The translations under genes and the position numbers were made by a program. Under the pieces are notes generated by a model. That model worked only from the letters and a program-made list of their open reading frames with translations. It was not told the DNA's origin and did not search any database. A stretch of 64,000 bases of DNA from Pseudomonadota bacterium. GTDB lineage: Bacteria; Pseudomonadota; Alphaproteobacteria; Rhizobiales; Xanthobacteraceae. The stretch is taken from the NCBI GenBank assembly GCA_023387735.1, contig JAEWHP010000001.1, forward strand, positions 38,447-102,446. Direction: 5' to 3'. How positions within the stretch are numbered: position 1 is the first letter of the stretch; each line of letters opens with the position of its first letter. Of this stretch, positions 33,662 through 40,994 are shown piece after piece.

Positions 33662-34794
33662 GTGCCCTTTATTCAGATGCTCCCCGACCCCGGCATGAAC
33701 TACACCCTCAACCGGCTGGCAGTTCGCCGGCGCGGATGAAGGAAATCGGCGCGGAGGCGCCGCGTATCAAGGACTACGGGTCCTGGCATCAGGTCTGGCT
33801 CGAACTGGCGACGAAGGCCGAATCCGAAAAGCGCTGGGCGGATGCTGCATCCTATTATCACGGCGCCGAATTCTACCTGCCCGCGGGCGAAGCGCGTAAC
33901 CGGCTCTACGACGCGTTCAAGCGCTGCTGGGCGCTCGCCATGCAGGGCGTCGCGGGTTACGAACGCATCGAGGTACCCTACCCCGGTGGACATCTTCCGG
34001 GCTTCCGCCTGCAGGCGAAGACCAGGGAGATTGGCACCTTCATTTTCCACGGCGGCTACGATTCCTTCGTCGAGGAGTTTTACGCCTTCCTGCTGCCGCT
34101 CACCGATCTCGGCTTCACCGTGATCGGCTTCGACGGTCCGGGTCAGGGCGGCGCGCTGCGACAGGGAATCTTCTTCGAGCATGAATGGGAGAAGCCCGCC
34201 AAGGCTGTGCTTGACCATTTCGACCTCGACGCCGTCGAATGGCTCGGCGCGTCCTGCGGCGGCTACCTGTCGGTGCGGGCCGCAGCCTTCGAGCCGCGCA
34301 TCAAGCACATCATATCGATGCCGCTGACCTATTCGGGCCTCGACATGACGCTGAAGCAGATGCGTCCCGGCAAGGCGCAGGAACTGGTTTCGCTGTTCAG
34401 GGCCGGCGACCGCAAGGCCTGCGAAGCCCTGATCGCAGGCGAGCGCCTGCCAAATTCCGTGTTCGACTGGTGCGTTACCCAGGGCATGCACATCACCGGC
34501 ACGACGACGCCGTTCGATTTCCTCACCTCGATTGCGCAGCACTCGCTGGATGGCATCCTGCATCATGTCAAACAGGATATCCTCCTGACCGAGGGCGAGC
34601 AGGACCACCTGTTCAACGTCGACTGGATTTATCGCGCCATGCGCGAACTCGTCTGCGCACGGTCGGTAACGGCACGCATCTTCACCGCGCGCGAAGGCGG
34701 CGAGCAGCACTGCCAGGTCGGCAATTCGGCGCTGGCCCGCGACGAGATCGTAAACTGGCTGAGCCGCTTCTATCCAGGCATCCGCGCCGCTTAA
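33662..34794 (+). CDS. alpha/beta hydrolase (2,6-dihydroxypseudooxynicotine-hydrolase-like) with an apparent N-terminal frameshift
   Basis: The main frame encodes an alpha/beta hydrolase: helical cap (WHQVWLELATKAESEKRWAD, ASYYHGAEFYLPAGEARNRL), FDGPGQGGALRQG and the nucleophile elbow WLGASCGGYLS. Acid and histidine are near LLTEGEQDHLF and GEQHCQVG. The best start is GTG 33662, with GGAGG 6 nt upstream. It reads MPFIQMLPDPGMNYTLNRLA in another frame and stops at 33737-33739. The main frame resumes at SSPARMKEIGAEAPRIKDYG, whose ATG (33736) overlaps that stop as ATGA. Either one base was lost near 33715-33722, or the body restarts at 33736 giving 352 residues. A non-optimal TTG at 33580 would open the main frame upstream. 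Confidence 0.75.
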
Positions 34795-34817
34795 GCCGAG
34801 GCTTTGAGCTACTCCGT

Positions 34818-34845
34818 CGTCGTCCCGGCCTTCGCCGGGACGACG
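34818..34845. terminator. bidirectional terminator hairpin / repeat unit between convergent genes
   Basis: CGTCGTCCCGGC (34818-34829) and GCCGGGACGACG (34834-34845) make a perfect 12-bp stem with a CTTC loop. It sits between the convergent hydrolase and glutamine-synthetase-like genes. The same GTCGTCCC...GGGACGAC module bounds the repeats at 59077 and 62427. Confidence 0.6.
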
Positions 34846-34848
34846 TGA

Positions 34849-36285
34849 TCAAAACATCTCGAAATATTCGCGGTGCTCCCAGTCCGACACCTCGGCCTGA
34901 AACCGTTCGATCTCCGCGTTCTTGATGTGGACGTAGTAATCCACGAACTCCGCGCCGAGCGCGTGCCGGAAGAACGGATCGTCGTTCAGCGCGAACACCG
35001 CCTCGCGCAAACTCTTCGGCAACAGCGCGGCCTTGGTCTCGTACGGCGTATCCGCGGATGGTCCGGGATCGAGCTTGCGGTCGACGCCGTCTAGCCCTGA
35101 GAGAATCTGCGAGGCCATGTAGAGGTACGGGTTCGCCGCCGGCTCGCCGATCCGGTTCTCCAGCCGCGTCGCGCTGTCGCCTGCGCCGCCGAGCACGCGG
35201 ATCATCACGCCGCGGTTGTCGCGGCCCCAGATCGCGCGATCCGGCGCCAGTGAGTAGGAGCGGTAGCGCTTGTAGCCGTTGATGGTCGGCGTGGTGAACA
35301 CGGTCGACGCACGCGCATGCTCCAGAAGACCGGCGAGATAGGCGCGGCCGAACGGGCTCAGCGCTTCGCTCTTGTGGCTCGTCATGAACGCGTTCGCGCC
35401 ATCGGTGCGCGACACCAGCGATTGATGCAAGTGCCAGCCGGAGGCGAATACATTGGGCAGTTTCGGCCGGCACATGAAGGTCGCGTGAAAGCCATGCCGG
35501 CGCGCGATCTGCTTCACGGCCGAACGGAACAGCACCATGTTGTCGGCGGGCGCAAGCCCCCTGGCCGGCGCAAAGGTGAATTCGCATTGGCTCGGGCCGA
35601 ACTCGACCTCGACCGACCGAAGCGGCAGGCCGAGCGCCAGCACGTCGCGGCGGATGATTTCCAGTGCCGGCTCCATCTGGTCGAAGCGCTGCTCGGTCAG
35701 ATATTGATAGCCGTGCGACAGCAGGCTGACGGACGGCGGACGTCCGGGCTGGCCGGCATCTTCCGGCGCCATGTGCGCGTCTTCGAGCTTGAACAGGTGG
35801 AACTCGACCTCCAGCCCGGCGACGAAATCGTAGCCGCGCTGTCCCAACTGATCGATCACCTTGCGATAGAGATGACGGGTCGCGAACGGCACCGGGCGGC
35901 CGTCGTTGAAGTAGAGATCGCACAGCACCCAGCCTGTGGTCGGCGCCCACGGCAGCACGCGAAACGTCGAGGGGTCCGCCACCATCAGCACGTCGGCGGC
36001 GCCTTCCATCTCCTTCATGCCGAAGCCGCCGCCCGACGTGAACACCGGAAACACCGTCTTGTGCGAGGTGTCCTTGGCCAGCATCGTTGTCGTGATGGAG
36101 CAGCCGTTCTCCAGCGAGGCAATCGCTTCGCTCGCGATCAGCGTCTTGCCGCGCAGGACGCCGTGCTGGTCGGGGAAGGAGAGGCGGACGACTTCGAGGT
36201 TCTTTTCTTCGACGATTCGGCGCAGGCGAGCGGCTGCGTCCTGCTGCTCTTTCGACCAAAGACCGTGACGTTCGACGAAACTCAA
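34849..36285 (-). CDS. glutamine-synthetase-like ligase (gamma-glutamyl amide synthetase type)
   Basis: 478 residues with a GS fold. The N-terminal beta-grasp part has LEVVRLSFPDQHGVLRGKTL. The catalytic part has AGLEVEFHLFKLED, VEVEFGPSQCEFTFAPARGL, PNVFASGWHLHQSL, RSYSLAPDRAIWGRDNRGVM and ATRLENRIGEPAANPYLYMA. It lacks the regulatory adenylylation tyrosine loop of housekeeping GlnA, so it is a catabolic GS homologue. Such enzymes glutamylate amines (PuuA, GlnA3-type) or anilines (AtdA1). It precedes no other gene on its strand but follows a Rieske oxygenase, a pairing known from aniline degradation. Substrate unproven. Confidence 0.88.
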   Translation of the reverse strand: MSFVERHGLWSKEQQDAAARLRRIVEEKNLEVVRLSFPDQHGVLRGKTLIASEAIASLENGCSITTTMLAKDTSHKTVFPVFTSGGGFGMKEMEGAADVLMVADPSTFRVLPWAPTTGWVLCDLYFNDGRPVPFATRHLYRKVIDQLGQRGYDFVAGLEVEFHLFKLEDAHMAPEDAGQPGRPPSVSLLSHGYQYLTEQRFDQMEPALEIIRRDVLALGLPLRSVEVEFGPSQCEFTFAPARGLAPADNMVLFRSAVKQIARRHGFHATFMCRPKLPNVFASGWHLHQSLVSRTDGANAFMTSHKSEALSPFGRAYLAGLLEHARASTVFTTPTINGYKRYRSYSLAPDRAIWGRDNRGVMIRVLGGAGDSATRLENRIGEPAANPYLYMASQILSGLDGVDRKLDPGPSADTPYETKAALLPKSLREAVFALNDDPFFRHALGAEFVDYYVHIKNAEIERFQAEVSDWEHREYFEMF

Positions 36286-36304
36286 CGCGTCATTCCCCCT
36301 CTTC

Positions 36305-36408
36305 CGTCATTCCGGGGCGATGCGTAGCATCGAACCCGGAATCTCGAGATTCCCCGGTGTGCAGTGCACACCTGAGGTCTGGTCCTGCGGACCATCCCGG
36401 AATGACGG
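36305..36408. repeat. ATTCCGGGG/CCCGGAATGAC repeat with an extra internal palindrome
   Basis: The outer arms CGTCATTCCGGG and CCCGGAATGACGG are complementary, with internal hairpins GCGATGCGTAGCATCG and GGTCTGGTCCTGCGGACC. Relative to the copies at 42543 and 54767 it carries an added segment containing the 17-bp palindrome GGTGTGCAGTGCACACC. It fills the gap between the Rieske and GS-like genes. Confidence 0.75.
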
Positions 36409-36419
36409 TGCCATGAACA

Positions 36420-37778
36420 TCACTCCGCGGCCGACAGATGCCGGATCTTGCCGGCAATCTCGCTCGGCACCGGTGCCGCCCATGGCGCGCCGCGGCGGCG
36501 TTTCACGTCGACTTCCATCCAGTAGATTTCCCAGCCCTGCGTCGGTCCGATGCCGTCCATCGTCGCCGGCCCCTGGATGCTTCGCGCGTGTGCCGCATCC
36601 AGAAACAGCATCGGCTTCTCGCCGCCGGAGACCTTTTCGATCTCCTGCCGCAACAGGCGGCGGTACTGCACGATCGCCTTGTCCGATGTGCCGAGATGCT
36701 CGTTGGTGCGGTCCTGGATCGCGCCCATCGATTCCACCGCCCACTGGTCGTGGACGTTGATGTCGGTGCCCATGCCGGTATAGGTCTCGGTCGCCTGTTC
36801 GTGCGGATCGAAGCCGTAATCGTTGCTCCTGTTCTTGCGCGATTTGTAGTCGGGCAGTTCGTACAGTTCGAGCCGCTGGTCGCGCATCTTCTTCTTGTCG
36901 ACCGGCGTCGTGTAGCTGGTGAAGATCGCGTACCAGTAGCAGTTCTCGTCATCGACCGGCACGTGCCACTGCGTGATCGTCATCTCCGTGCTCATCGGAA
37001 TGACGAAGCCGTGCGGGAATAGCTGGTTGGTGACGCGCACATGCGTCCGCTCCGCGTCGAGTTCGCGCAGCGCGATCAGCCGCAGGCAGTATTCGGTGTG
37101 CTCGACATTGATGATCGGGTTGTCGTACTCGCGCAGAATCTTCGTCATCGGCATGTCGCTGCCGGCGGACGCGCCGCGGAACTGCTTGCCGTAGGCCGTG
37201 GCCGTGTCCTCGTCCTCGAAGAAGCGGTGCAGGAACGAGGCGTGCGCCGGATCGATGCCGACTTCCAGCGCCTGCAGCCAGTTGCAGTTCATGTGGCCTT
37301 TGAATGCGAACGTGTGGCTGTCGGGCGCAACGAAGCAGTCGATTTCCGGAAACGCCGGCGGCTCGCCTTCACCGAGATACGCCCAGAGGATGCCGCTCTT
37401 CTCGACCACCGGATAGGAGCGTTGCCGGATGCCCTGGCACAGCTTGGAGTCCTTCGGCTCGGCGGGGGTCTCCAGGCATTGCCCGGATACATCGAACAGC
37501 CAGCCATGGAAGGCGCAGCGCAGTCCGCCATTCTCCAGGCGACCGAAGGCGAGATCGGCGCCGCGATGCGCGCAGTGGCGGTCGATCAGGCCGTAGCGGC
37601 CTTGCTCGTCGCGAAACAGCACCAGATTTTCGCCCAGCAGCCTGACCGGCCGCACCGGCCGCGGCCCCTGCAACTCGTCCACCAGCGCCGCCGGCTGCCA
37701 GTACATCCGCATCAGCTTCCCGCACGGATCCTTGCGGCCGGTGCGGGTGATCAGGTCGTTCTGCTCCTGGCTCATCAT
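36420..37778 (-). CDS. Rieske [2Fe-2S] aromatic ring-hydroxylating oxygenase, phthalate-dioxygenase type
   Basis: 452 residues from ATG 37778; a TTG at 37793 is a weaker start. The Rieske cluster motif is CAHRGADLAFG...CAFHGWLFD (about 70-92). The mononuclear iron site lies in WLQALEVGIDPAHASFLHRF (D-x2-H-x4-H). SNDYGFDPHEQATETYTGMG and AIQDRTNEHLGTSDKAIVQY match the phthalate 4,5-dioxygenase oxygenase family, which works with a separate FMN/[2Fe-2S] reductase. No reductase gene is next to it. It probably hydroxylates or demethylates the compound imported by the LIV-type system. The divergent IclR gene is the likely regulator. Confidence 0.92.
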   Translation of the reverse strand: MMSQEQNDLITRTGRKDPCGKLMRMYWQPAALVDELQGPRPVRPVRLLGENLVLFRDEQGRYGLIDRHCAHRGADLAFGRLENGGLRCAFHGWLFDVSGQCLETPAEPKDSKLCQGIRQRSYPVVEKSGILWAYLGEGEPPAFPEIDCFVAPDSHTFAFKGHMNCNWLQALEVGIDPAHASFLHRFFEDEDTATAYGKQFRGASAGSDMPMTKILREYDNPIINVEHTEYCLRLIALRELDAERTHVRVTNQLFPHGFVIPMSTEMTITQWHVPVDDENCYWYAIFTSYTTPVDKKKMRDQRLELYELPDYKSRKNRSNDYGFDPHEQATETYTGMGTDINVHDQWAVESMGAIQDRTNEHLGTSDKAIVQYRRLLRQEIEKVSGGEKPMLFLDAAHARSIQGPATMDGIGPTQGWEIYWMEVDVKRRRGAPWAAPVPSEIAGKIRHLSAAE

Positions 37779-37808
37779 GGCGAGGGTCTCCAAGGTAGCT
37801 TTGAGAAT

Positions 37809-37829
37809 CGAAATGTTCGCCTATTGAAC
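37809..37829. promoter_or_regulatory. inverted repeats in the Rieske/IclR divergent promoter
   Basis: GTTCGCCTATTGAAC (37815-37829) is a GTTC-N7-GAAC inverted repeat overlapping CGAA-ATG-TTCG (37809-37819). IclR-family proteins bind symmetric sites of about 15 bp in divergent promoters, so this is the best operator candidate in the 95-bp gap. Confidence 0.4.
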
Positions 37830-37873
37830 TTTTGTGCGATTTTAACGTAGGCTGGGCGTGAGGCAAGTGGATT

Positions 37874-38677
37874 ATGGAGGCAGCGGTGCCCAAGCTTAAG
37901 CGCAGCGAGGACGCAGACAACCGCGGCGCCACCGATTTCATCGAAAGCCTGGACCGCGGCCTGCGCGTGCTGGAACTGCTCGGCGGCGGACGGCAGCCGA
38001 TGACGCTCAGTAATATCGCCAAGGCCGCCGGGCTACCGCGCGCCACGGCACGGCGGATCCTCTTCACCTTCGAGCGCGCCGGCTTCGTCGAAAGCGACGG
38101 CAAGCTGTTCCGGCTGACACCGCGCGTGCTGGTGCTGGCGTCCGGCTATCTCGCCTCCAATCACGTTGTATCCGTACTGCAGCCCGCGCTCGATAAATTG
38201 TCGAGCGAGGCGCAGGAGATCAGTTCGATGGCGATCCTCGATGGCAACGACGTCGTCTTCATCGCCCGCGCCAGCCCGACGCGGATCTTCTCCGCAGGCA
38301 TCGATGTCGGCTATCGGCTGCCGGCGTTCTGCACCTCGGTCGGCCGCGTGCTGCTGTCACGCCTGCCGGACGATGAACTCGCCGCCGCGCTCAAGGCAAT
38401 GGATCTCGAGCCGCTGACGCCGTTCACGGTGACCGACAGGAAGGCGCTGCTGAAGACGATCATCGCCGATCGCGCCCGGGGTTATTCGCTGGTCGATCGC
38501 GAGGCCGAGCCCGGCTTCCGTTCGATCTCGGTGCCGGTCCGCCGCTACGACGGCGCGATCATCGCTGCGATCAACATGGGCGCGCATGTCGACCGCGTTT
38601 CCGCGAGCGAGATGGTCGAGCGCTTCCTGCCGCTGCTGCGCGAGACGGCGGCATCGGTCAAATCGATGCTGGTGTGA
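37874..38677 (+). CDS. IclR-family transcriptional regulator
   Basis: 267 residues. The N-terminal winged helix (about 22-85) has FIESLDRGLRVLELLGGG, LSNIAKAAGLPRATARRILF and FRLTPRVLVLASGYLASN. The C-terminal effector domain carries the family motif DRARGYSLVDREAEPGFRSI and AAINMGAHVDRV. The sequence resembles PcaR/PobR-type regulators of aromatic catabolism. GTG 37886 with GGAGG 5 nt upstream is an equally good or better start than ATG 37874. It is divergent from the Rieske oxygenase and overlaps no other gene; the GNAT gene follows by 3 bp. Confidence 0.9.
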   Translation: MEAAVPKLKRSEDADNRGATDFIESLDRGLRVLELLGGGRQPMTLSNIAKAAGLPRATARRILFTFERAGFVESDGKLFRLTPRVLVLASGYLASNHVVSVLQPALDKLSSEAQEISSMAILDGNDVVFIARASPTRIFSAGIDVGYRLPAFCTSVGRVLLSRLPDDELAAALKAMDLEPLTPFTVTDRKALLKTIIADRARGYSLVDREAEPGFRSISVPVRRYDGAIIAAINMGAHVDRVSASEMVERFLPLLRETAASVKSMLV

Positions 38678-38680
38678 CGG

Positions 38681-39169
38681 ATGCTTGTCCGTCCTGAAAC
38701 GCCCGGCGATCTCACGGCGATCCGAATCGCCGAGGAGATCGCGTTCGGCCGGCGAGACGAAGCGCGGCTGGTCGACGATCTGCGCGCCGCGGGCGACGCG
38801 GTGTTCTCGCTGGTCGCCGTCGATGACGGGATCGTCGCCGGTCATGCGATGTTCTCGCGGATGACGGCGCCATTTCCCGCGCTGGCGCTCGGTCCCATCG
38901 CGGTACTGCCTGAATACCGGCGCACTGGCATCGCCAGCCAACTGATCCGCGAGGGGATGGCGTACAGCGAGGCCGCGGGCTGGGCCGCGATCTTTGTCCT
39001 CGGCGATCCCGCGTTCTATCGGCGTTTTGGATTCGATGTCCGCAAGGCGCGCGGTTTCACCTCGCCTTATGCAGGGCCGCATTTGATGGCGCTCTCTCCC
39101 GGAAGGAACGAACTTCCGGCAGATACGGGCACCATCAAGTACGCGCCCGCTTTTGCAGGTCTCGAATAG
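38681..39169 (+). CDS. GNAT-family N-acetyltransferase (YhbS-like)
   Basis: A 162-residue acetyltransferase with acetyl-CoA-binding motif A in LPEYRRTGIASQLIREGMA and the downstream motif FVLGDPAFYRRFGFDVRKAR. The order and length fit the YhbS-like subgroup. It begins three bases after the IclR stop, so it is probably co-transcribed. The acetyl acceptor is unknown. Its placement with the regulator and not with the enzymes makes a pathway role uncertain. Confidence 0.88.
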   Translation: MLVRPETPGDLTAIRIAEEIAFGRRDEARLVDDLRAAGDAVFSLVAVDDGIVAGHAMFSRMTAPFPALALGPIAVLPEYRRTGIASQLIREGMAYSEAAGWAAIFVLGDPAFYRRFGFDVRKARGFTSPYAGPHLMALSPGRNELPADTGTIKYAPAFAGLE

Positions 39170-39204
39170 CGATGTTGAACAATGCGCGGGGTTTGGTGAC
39201 GGGT

Positions 39205-39426
39205 CTAGCGCTTGAGCGCCGCAGCGATCGCCTCGAACTGTTCGACGATCTGCGGTGTCACCTGATAGCGGAGCGCGGCCGCGACCGACAGGCTGACGAG
39301 GATCGCGACGATCGTGTACTGCGCCGTGAACACGGCCAGCAATATCGTGCGCAGGCGTCGCCGAAGGACCTTCGGCGGGCGTGCGGCAACGGCGATTAAT
39401 CCGTCTTCGCCTTCGATGCTGCTCAT
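39205..39426 (-). CDS. small single-span membrane protein
   Basis: 73 residues: an Arg-rich stretch (PPKVLRRRLRT), one hydrophobic helix (ILLAVFTAQYTIVAILVSLS) and an amphipathic C-terminus ending EQFEAIAAALKR. It follows the PilZ gene on the same strand by 12 bp, so the two may form an operon. Function unknown. Confidence 0.6.
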   Translation of the reverse strand: MSSIEGEDGLIAVAARPPKVLRRRLRTILLAVFTAQYTIVAILVSLSVAAALRYQVTPQIVEQFEAIAAALKR

Positions 39427-39438
39427 GCCGTTTCCACT

Positions 39439-39798
39439 CTAGTGTTCGGAGCGGAGTTGCTCGATCCGCCGCTGCAGTTGCCGGTTGGTCCGCTCGCTGG
39501 CGCGGAGCTTGCGCGCGAAGTCCAGCGGAACGACGCCGTCCGTCTCGTGCGCGTGGGCGAATACCAGCCCTGCAGCGTCACGGTCGCGCCAGACCATGTG
39601 CGCCAGGCAGGAGATGCTCTTGCGCCTGATCTCGAAATCCACCTTGTCGGGGACAAGGGCTGCGCCCTCGAACTCGATTCTTGCCCCGAACATGCTGAAG
39701 TTGCGCACGACGCAGGCGATATTCGAGGTGCGGTCATTGAACGTGACCATTCCACCGTAGTAGACGCGGTCCCTCGGTTGTCGGCGCCGCTCCTGCAT
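39439..39798 (-). CDS. PilZ-domain protein (putative c-di-GMP receptor)
   Basis: 119 residues. The N-terminal Arg motif QERRRQPRDRVYYGGMVTF and the downstream NFSMFGARIEFEG ((D/N)xSxxG) are the two c-di-GMP-contact motifs of PilZ domains. A C-terminal coiled-coil (RASERTNRQLQRRIEQLRSE) could mediate partner binding. As a stand-alone PilZ protein it would relay c-di-GMP levels to motility or exopolysaccharide functions. The 148-bp gap upstream (39799-39946) would contain its promoter; nothing specific was recognised there. Confidence 0.85.
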   Translation of the reverse strand: MQERRRQPRDRVYYGGMVTFNDRTSNIACVVRNFSMFGARIEFEGAALVPDKVDFEIRRKSISCLAHMVWRDRDAAGLVFAHAHETDGVVPLDFARKLRASERTNRQLQRRIEQLRSEH

Positions 39799-39946
39799 GA
39801 TCCGTCTCCCGTTCCGTTAACGGTTTGGTAACGCTACAGGACCGGTATCACCATCTGAGGGTGCATTGAAGTTTACGCTCGCACCAAAGTGTTACGGTAG
39901 TTAACGGTGGCGCCCGTCGATGCCCGCAACCTTCGGGCGCGTGGCT

Positions 39947-40852
39947 TCAGGAGGCCGCGCTGCGCAGGCCGAAAGCGTGCTGGTCGTGCAGCACCGGCGC
40001 CACCGCATCGATCAGGCGCGCGGCCGCGGCATCGACCGAAAGACCGGCAGTATCGACCACGGCCGAGGCGCGGGCATAGAGCGGTTCGCGGCTGACCAGG
40101 ATGTTGCGCAACTCGGCCATCGCGGAGCGATCATCCGCCATCGGGCGCAAATCGCCCTGGCGGCGCACCCGCGCCATGTGCTCTTCCGGCTCGGCCTTGA
40201 GCCAGATGGTGTAGAACGACGACAGGATCAAATCGAACGTCAGCGGCTCGGAGACGATGCCGCCGCCGGTCGCCAGCACCATCAGTTCCTTCCGCGCCAG
40301 CAATTGCGTCAGCGCGGCCTGCTCCATGCGGCGAAAGCCTTCCTGGCCATAGAGCGCGATGATTTCGGCCACGGACAATCCGTTCTGCGCCTCGATCTCC
40401 TTGTTGAGCTCGACAAAGCTCCAGCCGATCTTCTTCGCCAGCATCTTGCCGAGCGTGGATTTGCCGGCGCCGCGCAGGCCGATCAGCGCGATACCGGAGA
40501 ACGAAATCCGACGCTGCGCCGAATGGCTGCTGCCGGCGAGCATGTCCTTGGCCTGCGCGATCTGCGCCGGCGACGCTTTCCGCAGGAGATCGCGGATCAC
40601 GGCCCAGTCGGGTGCAGGCTCGGAGGAGGGGATGAGGTCTTCGAGATGCGCGCCCATCGCGTTGGAGACCCGGCGCAACAGCACGATCGAGACGTTGCCT
40701 TTGCCGCTTTCGAGCTGCGCGATGTAGCGCTCGGAAATCCCGGATACCTTGGCGAGCACCTTTCGCGACATCCCGCGGAGGGCGCGCATGGTGCGGACGC
40801 GCTGGCCGAGCTGCTCGAGAAAGCCGGTTTCGGGGTCGCTGGCCTCGGTCAT
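39947..40852 (-). CDS. boxR: BoxR-type regulator: XRE helix-turn-helix fused to a shikimate-kinase-like domain
   Basis: 301 residues from ATG 40852 (GAGGGC upstream); a longer frame reaching 41005 would overlap the divergent ligase gene. An N-terminal XRE HTH (about 12-70, LGQRVRTMRALRGMSRKVLA, SERYIAQLESGKGN) is joined by a linker to a shikimate-kinase-like domain. That domain has P-loop GLRGAGKSTLGK, GQEGFRRMEQAAL and LATGGGIV. This fusion is specific to BzdR/BoxR, repressors of benzoyl-CoA pathways that use the kinase-like domain to sense benzoyl-CoA. It is divergent from benzoate-CoA ligase and close to boxC/boxB. Confidence 0.93.
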   Translation of the reverse strand: MTEASDPETGFLEQLGQRVRTMRALRGMSRKVLAKVSGISERYIAQLESGKGNVSIVLLRRVSNAMGAHLEDLIPSSEPAPDWAVIRDLLRKASPAQIAQAKDMLAGSSHSAQRRISFSGIALIGLRGAGKSTLGKMLAKKIGWSFVELNKEIEAQNGLSVAEIIALYGQEGFRRMEQAALTQLLARKELMVLATGGGIVSEPLTFDLILSSFYTIWLKAEPEEHMARVRRQGDLRPMADDRSAMAELRNILVSREPLYARASAVVDTAGLSVDAAAARLIDAVAPVLHDQHAFGLRSAAS

Positions 40853-40928
40853 TGCCCTCGTTCGGCTTTGGCTCTGGGTGAAGCTTCTTGCGGGTGAACG
40901 GATTTCGGAAACATAATGCCGATGAGGA

Positions 40929-40978
40929 TTGACAGCAAGCGTAGCCAGTGTCTTTCTATGAATTATAATTCTTATAAT
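40929..40978 (+). promoter_or_regulatory. promoter/operator region of the benzoate-CoA ligase gene
   Basis: TTGACA (40929-40934) is a perfect -35 hexamer. Downstream is the perfect palindrome GAATTATAATTC (40960-40971), and TATAAT occurs twice (40964-40969, 40973-40978). The spacing from TTGACA to either TATAAT is too long for one simple promoter. The palindrome may therefore be an operator and the exact -10 is undecided. No TGCA half-site is present here. Confidence 0.45.
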
Positions 40979-40994
40979 CTGGGGAGAGCGCGTC

